From Microbacterium arabinogalactanolyticum (GTDB lineage Bacteria; Actinomycetota; Actinomycetes; Actinomycetales; Microbacteriaceae): 64,000 bases of DNA. This document shows positions 48,780-59,196 of the stretch, piece after piece (positions within the stretch are counted from its first letter, which is position 1; every line of letters starts with the position of its first letter). The stretch covers positions 124,001-188,000 of the forward strand of contig NZ_BRZC01000004.1 in NCBI RefSeq assembly GCF_030268005.1, read 5' to 3'. A program made the position numbers and the translations under genes. Below the pieces are notes generated by a model. The model was not told the DNA's origin, did not search any database, and was given only the letters and a program-made list of their open reading frames with translations.

Positions 48780-49601
48780 TCATCTGGTCGCGTAGAAGGC
48801 GACGGCCGATGCCGCCGCGACATTCAGCGAATCCACGCCACCCGTCATCGGGATCGTGACGCGGCGATCCAGCAGGGCATCCGTCGCGGGACGGATCCCG
48901 TCGCCCTCGGTGCCGAGGATCATCGCGAGTCGGGGGTGATCCTCGGCGACGAGATCGTCCAGCTCGATCGCGCCCTCCCCCAGTGTCATGCCCGCCACGA
49001 CGAATCCGGCGTCCTGCAGCTCACGCATGCCCTCCGGCCATGCCCGAATGCGCGTCCACGGCACCTGGAACACGGTGCCCATGGACACCCGCACAGAGCG
49101 GCGGTACAGCGGGTCGGCGCAGTCGGGCGTGACCAGCACCGCGTCCACGCCGAGCGCCGCGGCGGAGCGGAACACGGCGCCGACGTTGGTGTGGTCGGTC
49201 AGCCCTTCGAGCACGGCGATCCTGGCACGATCCGGCCGCGCCCTCTGCAGCACCTCCGCCACCGAAAGCAGCGCCGGGCGGCGCATCGCGGCGAGCGGGC
49301 CGCGGTGGATGGCGAAGCCGGTGACCGTCTCGGAGACCTCGGCGGATGCCGTGTACACCGGCGTCTCGGCTCCGCTCCCGACGCCGTCGAGGGCGTCGGC
49401 CACGGCATCCAGCCACTTCTCCTGCGTGAGCACGGACCGCGGGCGGTGGCCGGCCTGCACCGCCCGCGCGATCACCTTGGCGGACTCCGCCATGTAGAGC
49501 CCGCCTTCGGGCTCGTTCCTGCGGCGCAGCGCGGTGTCGGTCAGCGAGCGGTAGTCATCCAGCCGCGGGTCGTCGGCGTCGGAGACCGGAATCACGTGCA
49601 T
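48780..49601 (-). CDS. TrmH/SpoU-family RNA 2'-O-methyltransferase
   Basis: 273 residues. N-terminal substrate domain, then the knotted SPOUT domain: LEGLTDHTNVGAVFRSAAAL (motif 1 with catalytic Arg), MILGTEGDGI (motif 2) and IPMTGGVDSLNVAAASAVA (motif 3). Methylates a ribose in rRNA or tRNA; exact site unknown. Confidence 0.92.
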   Translation of the reverse strand: MHVIPVSDADDPRLDDYRSLTDTALRRRNEPEGGLYMAESAKVIARAVQAGHRPRSVLTQEKWLDAVADALDGVGSGAETPVYTASAEVSETVTGFAIHRGPLAAMRRPALLSVAEVLQRARPDRARIAVLEGLTDHTNVGAVFRSAAALGVDAVLVTPDCADPLYRRSVRVSMGTVFQVPWTRIRAWPEGMRELQDAGFVVAGMTLGEGAIELDDLVAEDHPRLAMILGTEGDGIRPATDALLDRRVTIPMTGGVDSLNVAAASAVAFYATR

Positions 49602-49658
49602 GCTCCCACTCTGTCAGGTTCGGTTCCCGCGAGCGGAGCCCGGACCGTACCGGAGACG

Positions 49659-49664
49659 TAGACT
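49659..49664 (+). promoter_or_regulatory. -10 box of the sir2 gene (leaderless)
   Basis: TAGACT, 7 nt, GTG 49672. Confidence 0.55.
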
Positions 49665-49671
49665 GCCGAGC

Positions 49672-50517
49672 GTGCAGCTCTCGGACACGATCGACGACGA
49701 CACCCGCACGCGCATCGATCACGTCGCGGAGCTGCTGAGAGGTCGGAGGGTCGCGGTGCTCACCGGCGCTGGCATCTCCACAGATTCGGGGATTCCCGCG
49801 TATCGCGGCGTCGGCGCGCGCACGCGCGCGAACCCGATGACCATCCAGACCTACCTCGCCGACGAGTCCGCGCGCCGCCGCTACTGGCTGGGCGGCCACC
49901 TGGGCTGGCTGGCGTTCACCGCACCGCAACCGAACGAGGGCCACGTGGCGCTGGCGCGGATGGAACGGGCCGGCGTGGTGAGCGGCGTCGTCACCCAGAA
50001 CGTCGACGGCCTGCACCTGCGCGCCGGAAGCTCCCGGGTGGTGGAGATCCACGGCACCATGCACCGCACGCTGTGCCTGGACTGCGGGCAGGTGTTCGAC
50101 CGCCGGGCGATCGCCGACCAGCTCGAGGCGCTGAACCCCTGGGTCCGCAAGCCCGAGAACATCGAGCTGAACCCCGACGGGGACGTGACCCCGGAGAGCA
50201 CGGAGGGCTTCGTGATCCCACCGTGCACAGTGTGCGGTGGCATGCTCAAACCCGAGGTGGTCTTCTTCGGCGAGTTCGTCCCCGCCGCCCGCTTCCGGTC
50301 GGCGGAGTCCGTCGTGACCGCAGCGGACGCGCTGCTGGTGGCCGGGACCTCGCTCACGGTGAACTCCGGCATCCGCATCATCGAGCGCGCACGGCGCCGC
50401 GGCATCCCGCTGGTGATCGTCAACCGCGAGCCGACGAGGGCGGATGCCTGGGCCGACGCCGTGCTCACCGGTGGCACCTCCCCCGTGCTGAGCGCCCTCG
50501 CAGGCGCTCTCGCGTAG
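49672..50517 (+). CDS. Sir2-family NAD-dependent protein deacetylase
   Basis: 281 residues. NAD-binding GAGISTDSGIPAYRG, catalytic VTQNVDGLHLRAG with EIHGTMH (active His), and a Cys4 zinc module CLDCGQ...CTVCGG. Late motifs FFGEFVPA and AGTSLTVNSG. Removes acyl groups from protein lysines, linking activity to NAD. GTG start placed behind TAGACT. Its TAG stop begins the -10 box of the next gene. Confidence 0.93.
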   Translation: MQLSDTIDDDTRTRIDHVAELLRGRRVAVLTGAGISTDSGIPAYRGVGARTRANPMTIQTYLADESARRRYWLGGHLGWLAFTAPQPNEGHVALARMERAGVVSGVVTQNVDGLHLRAGSSRVVEIHGTMHRTLCLDCGQVFDRRAIADQLEALNPWVRKPENIELNPDGDVTPESTEGFVIPPCTVCGGMLKPEVVFFGEFVPAARFRSAESVVTAADALLVAGTSLTVNSGIRIIERARRRGIPLVIVNREPTRADAWADAVLTGGTSPVLSALAGALA

Positions 50518-50520
50518 GGT
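50515..50520 (+). promoter_or_regulatory. -10 box of the histidine phosphatase gene, overlapping the sir2 stop codon
   Basis: TAGGGT; TAG 50515-50517 is the sir2 stop. 6 nt to GTG 50527. Confidence 0.5.
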
Positions 50521-50526
50521 CGGAGT

Positions 50527-51114
50527 GTGACCCTTCTCACCCTTGTGCGCCACGGGCAGACCGACTGGAACCTCGCTCGGCGAATTCAGGGGTCCACCGA
50601 CATCCCCCTGAACGACACAGGACGCGCGGACGCGCTCACGGCCGCAGGGCGGCTGTCGAGGGACACGCATCACGCGATCTACGCGAGCCCGCTGCTCCGC
50701 GCGCGGGAGACCGCGGAGATCATCGCCGGTGAACTCGGCCTCGCAGCGCCGGCGCTCGTGCACGATGTGCGCGAGCGCGAGTTCGGCGAGGGCGAGGGCC
50801 TGCTGGTGCAGGAGTACATCGACGCGTACGGCGACTGGCATGCCGTGGTCCCGGGCGCGGAGACCCTCGACGAGGTGTGCATCCGTGCGATGAGTGCACT
50901 GCACCGGATCGCCCGTGACGCCCGGCGTCGTTCCGCCCCGACGGCCGAGTCGATCATCGTCGTGACGCACGGCGGCGTCATCCGCTCTCTCATCGACCAC
51001 GCCTCCGGCGGGACGCTGCCCAAGATCGGCAGTGTGCTCGGGAACGGCTCGCTGCATCGCTTCGAGGTGTCGCCCGGCTCGCTGCGGCTGCTCCAGGACG
51101 TCCCCGTCCTCTGA
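50527..51114 (+). CDS. Histidine phosphatase family protein
   Basis: 195 residues. Phosphohistidine motif LVRHGQTDWN at the N-terminus, YASPLLRARETA (Arg), and the second His in VTHGGVIRSL. Phosphoglycerate-mutase-like phosphatase; substrates in the family range from sugar phosphates to nucleotides. It starts 9 bp after sir2 with its own likely promoter. Confidence 0.91.
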   Translation: MTLLTLVRHGQTDWNLARRIQGSTDIPLNDTGRADALTAAGRLSRDTHHAIYASPLLRARETAEIIAGELGLAAPALVHDVREREFGEGEGLLVQEYIDAYGDWHAVVPGAETLDEVCIRAMSALHRIARDARRRSAPTAESIIVVTHGGVIRSLIDHASGGTLPKIGSVLGNGSLHRFEVSPGSLRLLQDVPVL

Positions 51115-51135
51115 CGGACTTCGGTTCGGTTCGGC

Positions 51136-51939
51136 TCAGGCCCTGCTCAGCACCGCCCGGGCGTGGCGCAGCACCGGCTCGTCGACCATCCGCCCCTGGA
51201 AGCGGAACACGCCCCGCTCCCCCTCGGCAGCGGCGAGCACCGCACGTGCCCAGTCCAGGGTCGCCGCATCGGGCCGGTAGGCGTCGCGGATGATCGCGAC
51301 CTGCTTCGGGTGGATGCAGGCGGTGGCACGGAACCCCGAGGCCACGGCATCCGCCGCCTCGTCCGCGAGCCCCGCCTCGTCGTCGATGTCGAAATGCACC
51401 GCGTCGATCGCGGCCTTCCCGTGCGCCGCGGCGGCCACGAGCACGGATGCCCGCGCATGGCGCGCCACGTCTCGGTAGCGTCCGTCCGGGAACCGGCTCG
51501 CGGTGCCGCCGATCGACGCCACCAGGTCCTCCGCGCCCCACATCAGAGCCGCGACCCGCGGATGCGCGGCGATGGACCCGGCGTTCAGCACGCCCGCCGC
51601 GGTCTCGCAGAGCGCCAGCAGGGCGTACTCCTCGCCGAAGGCGTCCAGCGCGGACGGGTCCTCGGTCTTGGCGACCATCACGGTGCGGAACGGAGTGCGC
51701 GCCACGGCCTCGAGGTCGGCGGTGAAATGAGCGGATGCCGGGTCGTTGACACGCACGATCACCCGCGCGGGGTCGAGATCCGCCGCCACGAGATGCTCGC
51801 GCGCCTGCGCCTTGGCATCCGGAAGCACCGCGTCCTCGAGGTCGAGGATCACAGCATCCGCCTTCGCGAGCCCTCCGGCGTAGCGCTCCGGACGGTCGGC
51901 CGGGCAGAAGAGCAGGGCGGGTCCGAGATCGAAGGCCAT
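51136..51939 (-). CDS. HpcH/HpaI (CitE-like) aldolase, probable beta-hydroxyacyl-CoA lyase
   Basis: 267 residues, TIM barrel. Start region PALLFCPADRPERYAGGLAK, metal ligands in AVILDLEDAV, catalytic region VIVRVND, and CIHPKQVAIIRDAY. Homologous in place to M. tuberculosis Rv2498c, which cleaves branched beta-hydroxyacyl-CoA in leucine breakdown; here it likely splits 3-hydroxy-3-methylglutaryl-CoA to acetyl-CoA and acetoacetate. The ATG at 51939 overlaps the MaoC stop; ATG 51942 is possible but too near AAGGGG. Confidence 0.88.
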   Translation of the reverse strand: MAFDLGPALLFCPADRPERYAGGLAKADAVILDLEDAVLPDAKAQAREHLVAADLDPARVIVRVNDPASAHFTADLEAVARTPFRTVMVAKTEDPSALDAFGEEYALLALCETAAGVLNAGSIAAHPRVAALMWGAEDLVASIGGTASRFPDGRYRDVARHARASVLVAAAAHGKAAIDAVHFDIDDEAGLADEAADAVASGFRATACIHPKQVAIIRDAYRPDAATLDWARAVLAAAEGERGVFRFQGRMVDEPVLRHARAVLSRA

Positions 51940-52415
51940 CATTCCCCTTCCGGCATGCAGTGCATCAGCGCCACGCGAGTGGCCGTCGCCACGATCACAC
52001 CGTCCTGGTTGCGACCGGTATGGGCGATCGTGACGATCCCCTGCCCGGGCCGGGACGACGACAGGCGCTTGTCGGTGATCACGCTCTCGGTGTACAGGGT
52101 GTCGCCGTGGAAGACCGGGTGCGGGAAGGTGATGTCGCTGAGTCCCAGCTGCGCCACGAGCGTTCCCTGGGTGAGCTGCGCCACCGAGGCGCCGACCATG
52201 GTGGACAGCGTCCACATCGAGTTCATCAGCCGCTGCCCGAACGGCCTCTCGGCGCCGGCGAATGCCGCATCCAGGTGCAGGGCCTGCGTGTTCATGGTGA
52301 GGGTCGTGAACAGCACGTTGTCGGCCTCGGTCGCGGTGCGGCCCGGACGGTGCAGGTACCTGGCACCGAGTTCGAACTCCTCGAAGTACAGGCCGCGCTG
52401 GACGATGTCGGTCAT
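51939..52415 (-). CDS. MaoC-family enoyl-CoA hydratase
   Basis: 158 residues, hotdog fold. RTATEADNVLFTTLTMNTQALHLDA holds the hydratase-2 signature (catalytic Asp and His), followed by FGQRLMNSMWTLS. Placed between the acyl-CoA dehydrogenase and the CitE-like lyase, it probably hydrates 3-methylglutaconyl-CoA. TAGGGT six bases before the ATG gives it a possible promoter of its own inside the operon. Confidence 0.88.
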   Translation of the reverse strand: MTDIVQRGLYFEEFELGARYLHRPGRTATEADNVLFTTLTMNTQALHLDAAFAGAERPFGQRLMNSMWTLSTMVGASVAQLTQGTLVAQLGLSDITFPHPVFHGDTLYTESVITDKRLSSSRPGQGIVTIAHTGRNQDGVIVATATRVALMHCMPEGE

Positions 52416-52421
52416 GATCGC

Positions 52422-52427
52422 ACCCTA
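52422..52427 (-). promoter_or_regulatory. -10 box of the maoC gene (leaderless, internal promoter)
   Basis: Minus-strand TAGGGT, 6 nt, ATG 52415, in the 26-bp gap after the acyl-CoA dehydrogenase. Confidence 0.5.
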
Positions 52428-52441
52428 GCTCCTCTGCGGAC

Positions 52442-53608
52442 TCAGCCGGCCAGGCCCAGCTTGCGGGCGATGACGAGCAGCTGCACCTCGGTGGTGCCCT
52501 CGCCGATCTCGAGGATCTTCGAGTCGCGATAGTGACGGCCCACCGGGTACTCGTTCATGAAGCCGTTGCCGCCGAAGATCTGGGTCGCGTCCCGGGCGTT
52601 GTCCATCGCGGCATCACCGGAGACGAGCTTGGCGATCGCCGCCTCCTCCGCGAACGGCAGTCCCGCGTCGCGCAGACGCGCGGCGTGGTGCCAGGCCAGG
52701 CGCGCGGTGTGCACGCGGGCGCGCATGCGCGCCAGCGTGAACTGCGCGTTCTGGCGGGTGCTCAGGGCGGAGCCGAAGATGGTGCGCTTCTTGGCGTAGT
52801 CGACGGCCGCTTCCAGGCAGCCCTCCGCGGCGCCCGTGGCGAGAGCGGCGATGGCGATGCGTCCCTCGTCGAGGATGCTGAGGAAGTTCTTGAACCCGCG
52901 ACCGCGCTCGCCCAGCAGGTTGCCCTCCGGGACGCGCACGCCCTGGAAGGTGAGCGGGTGGGTGTCGGACGCGTTCCAGCCGACCTTGTCGTAGGCGGGC
53001 TCCACCGTGAATCCCGGGGTGCCGTTGGGCACGATGATCGTGGAGATCTCCTTGCGCCCGTCGGTCACCCCCGTCACGGCCGTGACCGTCACGAAGCGCG
53101 TGATCGCCGTGCCGGAGTTCGTGATGAACTGCTTGGAGCCGTCGATGACCCACTCCCCGCCCTCGAGTCGGGCGGTGGTGCGGGTGGCGCCGGCGTCGCT
53201 GCCGGCCTCCGGCTCGGTCAGGCCGAACCCGGCGAGGTTCTCCGCAGCGAGCAGCGAGGGGAGGTACTCCTGCTTCTGCTCCTCGGTGCCGAACCGGTAG
53301 ATCGGCATGGCGCCCAGGCTCACACCGGCCTCGAGCGTGATGGCGATGGACTGGTCGACGCGGGCGAGGCCCTCGATGGCCAGGCCCAGGGCCAGGTAGT
53401 CGCCGCCCTGCCCGCCGTACTCCTCGGAGAAGGGCAGGCCGAACAGGCCCAGTTCGCCCATCTGCCGCACCACGTCGAGGTTGAGCGTGTGGGAGCGATC
53501 GGCCTCATAGGCCTGCGGCGCCACCACCTGCTCGGCGAAGTCGCGCACCATGGCGGCGAGTTCGCGCTGCTCCTCGTTCAGGCCGATGCTGCTGAGGTCG
53601 TCGGTCAT
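52442..53608 (-). CDS. Acyl-CoA dehydrogenase (probable isovaleryl-CoA dehydrogenase)
   Basis: 388 residues. FAD-enzyme signatures AGFGLTEPEAGSDAGATRT and QIFGGNGFMNEYPVGRHYRD; catalytic Glu region EYPVGRHYRDSKILEIGEGT. Operon position next to a biotin carboxylase pair, a MaoC and a CitE-like lyase matches the leucine-degradation cluster of M. tuberculosis (fadE19), so isovaleryl-CoA is the likely substrate. Overlaps the carboxylase gene by 4 bp. Confidence 0.92.
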   Translation of the reverse strand: MTDDLSSIGLNEEQRELAAMVRDFAEQVVAPQAYEADRSHTLNLDVVRQMGELGLFGLPFSEEYGGQGGDYLALGLAIEGLARVDQSIAITLEAGVSLGAMPIYRFGTEEQKQEYLPSLLAAENLAGFGLTEPEAGSDAGATRTTARLEGGEWVIDGSKQFITNSGTAITRFVTVTAVTGVTDGRKEISTIIVPNGTPGFTVEPAYDKVGWNASDTHPLTFQGVRVPEGNLLGERGRGFKNFLSILDEGRIAIAALATGAAEGCLEAAVDYAKKRTIFGSALSTRQNAQFTLARMRARVHTARLAWHHAARLRDAGLPFAEEAAIAKLVSGDAAMDNARDATQIFGGNGFMNEYPVGRHYRDSKILEIGEGTTEVQLLVIARKLGLAG

Positions 53609-55497
53609 GATGTCTCCACTTCGCTGACGCGGGCGACCGGCTGGTCGCGCCGTACCTGATCGCCCACGGCGACCAGCAGATGCACCGTGCCGTCGTGCGG
53701 CGCGAGCACCGGATGCTCCATCTTCATCGCCTCGATCGAGACGAGGGGGTCCCCTTCGCGGACGGTGTCGCCGTCGGCGACGTGCAGCGCCACGACCGAT
53801 CCGGGCATGGGTGCGCGACCCTCCGGTTCACGCGGGCCCGACGCGCGCTCGAGCTCCGCGAGCCGGCGCTGCATGCGGGCGCGGCGGGACAGCGGACGCA
53901 GACGCAGCGTGACGCCTGCCTCGGATGCCCAGATCGCGCCGTCGGCGTCGGCCTGCACAGCGATGCCGTGGGTGTAGGCGGCCGGCGCCTCGACCTGCAC
54001 ATCGTCGTCGGTGAGGAAGACCGTGCGCGGCAGCGGCTGAGCCGCGCCGATCCGCCAGCCGGGCACCTCGCTCCAGAGATCCGCGGCACCGCGCGCACGC
54101 GGGCGGTGCACGGCGTGCGCGGCGGCTGCCAGCATCGACTCGGTCGACTGCTGCGCCGGCAGCGGCAGCATGGTCTCGATCAGCCCGGTGTCGAGGTCGC
54201 CGGCGACGACGCGTTCGTGCGTGCTGAGGGCGCGCAGGAAGGCGATGTTGGTCTCGACGCCCAGCACGACGGTGCGGGCGAGGGCGGCATCCAGCCGGCG
54301 CAGGGCGCTCTCCCGGTCGGGTCCGAAGGCGATCACCTTGGCGATCATCGGGTCGTAGAAGCCGGTGACCTCGGAGCCGGTCTCCACCGCGGCATCCACG
54401 CGCACACCGCGCGGCGCGTCGAACAGAAGCACGCGTCCCGTCGAGGGCAGGAAGCCTCGCTCGGGGGACTCGGCGTAGACGCGTGCCTCCACCGCATGCC
54501 CGCGCACCTCGGGAGGCTCGGGCAGGGCACCGCCGGCGGCGACCTGCACCTGCAGGGCGACGAGGTCCAGCCGGGTCACCTCCTCGGTCACGGGGTGCTC
54601 CACCTGCAGGCGGGTGTTCATCTCGATGAAGAAGATGTCCTGGACCGAGTCGGCCTCGACGAGGAACTCGACGGTGCCGGCACCGACGTAGTCGACGCTC
54701 TGCGCGGCGGCGACGGCGGCATCGAGCAGTCGCCGACGCACGGCATCCGGCAGGTGCGCGGCCGGCGCCTCCTCGATCACCTTCTGGTGACGGCGCTGCA
54801 GCGTGCACTCCCGCTCGCCCAACGCGATGACCGTGCCGTGGGTGTCGCCGAAGACCTGCACCTCGATGTGCCGCGGGCGCTGCACCAGGCGCTCCAGCAC
54901 CATGGCGTCGTCGCCGAAGGCGGCCCTGGCGACCCGTCGGGCGGTCGCGAGAGCGGATGCCAGCTCGTCGCCCGAGCGCACGATCTCCATGCCCTTCCCG
55001 CCGCCGCCGGCGCTGGGCTTGACCAGCAGCGGGTAGCCGACCTCATCGGCACGGGCGCGGATCTGCGCGTCGTCCATGCCCGCCGCGTTGAATCCGGGCA
55101 CGACGGGCACGCCGTGCTGCGACACGTGGTCGCGGGCACGGGCCTTGTCGCCCATGATCTCCAGGGCGCGCACGTGCGGGCCGATGAACACGATGCCGGC
55201 ATCGTCGCAGGCCTGCGCGAGCGCGACGCTCTCGGACAGGAAGCCGTAGCCGGGGTGGATCGCCTGCGCTCCGGTGCGCCGCGCAGCGTCGATGATGGCG
55301 TCCACGCGCAGGTAGGAGTCCGCTGCGGCTGCCCCGCCGATCCACACGGCGTCATCGGCCTCACGGACGTGCGGTGCGTCGGCATCCGCATCGCTGTAGA
55401 CGGCGACGCTGCGGATGCCGAGGTCGCGCAGGGTGCGGATGACGCGGCGGGCGATCTCGCCGCGGTTGGCGACGAGGACGGATTCGAAGGTGCTCAT
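53605..55497 (-). CDS. Acyl-CoA carboxylase alpha subunit (biotin carboxylase + BCCP)
   Basis: 630 residues from ATG 55497; ATG 55503, overlapping the beta-subunit stop, is also possible. Biotin carboxylase domain with VLVANRGEIARRVIR, ATP-grasp GGGGKGMEIV and IEMNTRLQVEHPVTE. The C-terminal BCCP has the biotin lysine in SIEAMKMEHPV. It carboxylates biotin for the paired beta subunit. Probably a methylcrotonyl-CoA carboxylase (accA1/liuD-like). Confidence 0.92.
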   Translation of the reverse strand: MSTFESVLVANRGEIARRVIRTLRDLGIRSVAVYSDADADAPHVREADDAVWIGGAAAADSYLRVDAIIDAARRTGAQAIHPGYGFLSESVALAQACDDAGIVFIGPHVRALEIMGDKARARDHVSQHGVPVVPGFNAAGMDDAQIRARADEVGYPLLVKPSAGGGGKGMEIVRSGDELASALATARRVARAAFGDDAMVLERLVQRPRHIEVQVFGDTHGTVIALGERECTLQRRHQKVIEEAPAAHLPDAVRRRLLDAAVAAAQSVDYVGAGTVEFLVEADSVQDIFFIEMNTRLQVEHPVTEEVTRLDLVALQVQVAAGGALPEPPEVRGHAVEARVYAESPERGFLPSTGRVLLFDAPRGVRVDAAVETGSEVTGFYDPMIAKVIAFGPDRESALRRLDAALARTVVLGVETNIAFLRALSTHERVVAGDLDTGLIETMLPLPAQQSTESMLAAAAHAVHRPRARGAADLWSEVPGWRIGAAQPLPRTVFLTDDDVQVEAPAAYTHGIAVQADADGAIWASEAGVTLRLRPLSRRARMQRRLAELERASGPREPEGRAPMPGSVVALHVADGDTVREGDPLVSIEAMKMEHPVLAPHDGTVHLLVAVGDQVRRDQPVARVSEVETS

Positions 55498-55502
55498 CTG
55501 CA

Positions 55503-57056
<1,554 letters not shown>

Positions 57057-57104
57057 CGTGGGTCCTCCTCGACGCACGTCAGTGCTGATATTTCGCGCTG
57101 AGTT

Positions 57105-57122
57105 GGTTAGTGTGCATTAACC
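57105..57122. promoter_or_regulatory. TetR operator copy 1
   Basis: 18-bp palindromic site, GGTTAGYGWGSATTAACC type (GGTTA...TAACC ends). It lies near the -35 region of the carboxylase operon promoter. Confidence 0.7.
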
Positions 57123-57123
57123 G

Positions 57124-57129
57124 GATAAT
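57124..57129 (+). promoter_or_regulatory. -10 box of the tetR gene
   Basis: GATAAT, placed between the two operator copies. TTGGTT (57103-57108) may be the -35, with a short 15-nt spacer. Confidence 0.4.
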
Positions 57130-57132
57130 TCA

Positions 57133-57150
57133 GGTTAGCGAGGATTAACC
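57133..57150. promoter_or_regulatory. TetR operator copy 2
   Basis: Second copy of the 18-bp palindrome, 28 bp downstream of copy 1; it differs at three of the central bases only. It ends 3 bp before the tetR start codon and overlaps its ribosome site, so it should give autorepression. Confidence 0.7.
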
Positions 57151-57153
57151 GAA

Positions 57154-57747
57154 ATGACAACGCCTGGGACCGCCCGCGATCGCGCGAAGGCCGAGCGCAC
57201 CGACGCCATCCTCTCCGCGGCCGCGGAGCTCTTCGCCGCGCGCGGGTACACCGGCGTGAGCCTGGAGGACATCGGCGCCGCGGTCGGCGTCTCGGGGCCT
57301 GCGGTCTACCGCCACTTCGCCGGCAAGCAGGCTCTCCTCGGCGCGCTTCTGATCGGCGTCAGCGAGCGGCTGGTGGCCGGCGGCCAGGATGTGGCTTCCG
57401 CTGCCGCCTCGGAGCAGGACCGGATGCGGGCGCTGGTGGTGTTCCACGTCGACTTCGCACTGGGCAACGCCGAGGTCATCCGCGTGCAGGATCGCGACTT
57501 CGTCTATCTCACCGACGAGAGCCGCGCGGACGTGCGACGGCTGCAGCGCGCCTACATCGAGCTCTGGATCGATTCGCTGGCGGCGCTGGTCGCCGAGGAC
57601 CGCGACGCGCTGCGGTTGCGGGTCCAGGCCTGCTTCGGGCTGCTGAACTCCACACCGCACTCCACCAGCACCGCGCTGCGAGCCCGGGTGGACACCGCAC
57701 GCCTGCTCACGGCGATGGCCGTCTCCGCCCTCCTCGCGGACAGCTGA
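57154..57747 (+). CDS. TetR-family regulator of the branched-chain acyl-CoA operon
   Basis: 197 residues. HTH at about 20-65: AAAELFAARGYTGVSLEDIG and GPAVYRHFAGKQALLGALL. The C-terminal effector domain begins VFHVDFALGNAEVIRV. Divergent from the five-gene carboxylase operon and sharing a 97-bp gap with two matching palindromes, it is very likely their repressor, released by an acyl-CoA intermediate. Effector not known from sequence. Confidence 0.9.
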   Translation: MTTPGTARDRAKAERTDAILSAAAELFAARGYTGVSLEDIGAAVGVSGPAVYRHFAGKQALLGALLIGVSERLVAGGQDVASAAASEQDRMRALVVFHVDFALGNAEVIRVQDRDFVYLTDESRADVRRLQRAYIELWIDSLAALVAEDRDALRLRVQACFGLLNSTPHSTSTALRARVDTARLLTAMAVSALLADS

Positions 57748-57757
57748 GCGCACGCAC

Positions 57758-57795
57758 CGCTGAGGGCGGGACTCCCGGGAGTCCCGCCCTCAGCG
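57758..57795. terminator. Perfect 38-bp palindromic bidirectional terminator
   Basis: 57758-57776 is the exact reverse complement of 57777-57795; the stem is CGCTGAGGGCGGGACTCCC. It lies between the convergent tetR and bkdC genes. Confidence 0.85.
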
Positions 57796-57816
57796 TCCGC
57801 TCACCCTGTCAGCCGC

Positions 57817-59196
57817 TCAGAAGAGCATCGCCCGGCCGGGCTGCTCCAGCAGGTCGGCGACGTCCTTCAGGAAGCGCGATCCCTCGGCGCCGTCCACCAG
57901 ACGGTGGTCGAACGACACGCTCAGCGTCATCATCTGACGCAGCGCGATCTCTCCCTTGTACTCCCACGGCTGACGCCTGACCGCCCCCACGGCGAGGATG
58001 CCGGACTGCCCGGGCGGCAGGATCGGCGTACCGGCGTCGATGCCGAAGACGCCGATGTTCGTGATCGAGAACGTGCCGCCCGCGAGCTCGGCCGGGCTCG
58101 TCTTACCGGAGCGCGCGGTCTGCGTGAGCTGGGTCAGGGCATCGGCCATCCCCGTCAGCGAGAGGCGCTCGGCGTCGCGGATCATCGGGACGATGAGCCC
58201 GCGCTCGGTGGCTGCGGCGATACCCAGATCCACGAAGTGGTTCTGCACGATCTCACCGGCCTCCTCGTCCCAGGTCGCGTTGAGCGAGGGATTGCGCCCC
58301 AGGGCGAGGCAGACCGCCTTCGCGATCAGCACGAGCGGGCCGATGAGGTGCTCGGACAGCGACCGGTCCGCGCGCAGCTGCTCGATCAGCTCCATCGTCG
58401 CCGTGACGTCGACCGTGTGGAAGCAGGTGACGTGCGGGGCGGTGAAGGCGCTGCGCACCATGGCCTGGGCGGTCGCCTTCCGCACGCCCTTGATGGGGAT
58501 GCGGGTCTGCGCGCGCTCGCCCGCCGGTGCGGACGGAGCGGTCAGCGCGGCCGCCCCGGCGTCGTCGTGCTCGGCAGGGCCCGCCGTCGCGGCTCCGACA
58601 CGGTCCGCATACGCATCGACGTCGGAGCGGGTGATCACGCGATCCCCCACCTCGGCGGCGACCAGCACGAGGTCCACACCGCGGCGCTTCGCGTAGGCGC
58701 GCACCGGAGGCGTGGAGCGCGGGCGCTCGCCGACGACGGGCTCGGCGACCGCCGGGGGCAGTGCGTCGTGCGGTGCCGCGGCGATGACCGCAGCGTCCGC
58801 CTCGGGGGCGACGGATGCGGCTCCCCGGCGCGCGCGCCGGGCGGGACGGGCACCGGATGCCGGTGCGGCGCCGTATCCGACCAGGTTCGGCTGCGCCGTC
58901 TCCTCGGCATCCGCCTGCTTCCCATCGGCCGCGGGCGCGGGAGCCTCCGGCTCGGCGCCTGCCACGTCGAAGGCGATCAGCGGCGCGCCGACGGCGACCG
59001 TGTCACCTGCATCCGCGTGCAGCGTCGATACCGTCCCCTCATACGGCGAGGGCAGCTCGACGACGGCCTTGGCGGTCTCCACCTCAGCCAGCGTCTGGTT
59101 CAGCGTCACCGGATCGCCGGGCTTGACCAGCCACTGGACGACCTCGGCCTCGGTCAGCCCCTCGCCGAGGTCGGGCAGACGGAACTCCGCGATCAC
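57817..59196 (-). CDS. bkdC: Branched-chain 2-oxoacid dehydrogenase E2 (dihydrolipoamide acyltransferase)
   Basis: 459 residues. Lipoyl domain 1-76 with lipoyl-lysine K43 in EVETAKAVVE, an Ala/Pro-rich linker, peripheral-subunit-binding domain (STPPVRAYAKRRGVDL, about 164-200), and catalytic domain ending VSFDHRLVDGAEGSRFL (active His and Asp). Transfers acyl groups to CoA. One lipoyl domain only. The start overlaps bkdB by 4 bp. Confidence 0.93.
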   Translation of the reverse strand: MIAEFRLPDLGEGLTEAEVVQWLVKPGDPVTLNQTLAEVETAKAVVELPSPYEGTVSTLHADAGDTVAVGAPLIAFDVAGAEPEAPAPAADGKQADAEETAQPNLVGYGAAPASGARPARRARRGAASVAPEADAAVIAAAPHDALPPAVAEPVVGERPRSTPPVRAYAKRRGVDLVLVAAEVGDRVITRSDVDAYADRVGAATAGPAEHDDAGAAALTAPSAPAGERAQTRIPIKGVRKATAQAMVRSAFTAPHVTCFHTVDVTATMELIEQLRADRSLSEHLIGPLVLIAKAVCLALGRNPSLNATWDEEAGEIVQNHFVDLGIAAATERGLIVPMIRDAERLSLTGMADALTQLTQTARSGKTSPAELAGGTFSITNIGVFGIDAGTPILPPGQSGILAVGAVRRQPWEYKGEIALRQMMTLSVSFDHRLVDGAEGSRFLKDVADLLEQPGRAMLF

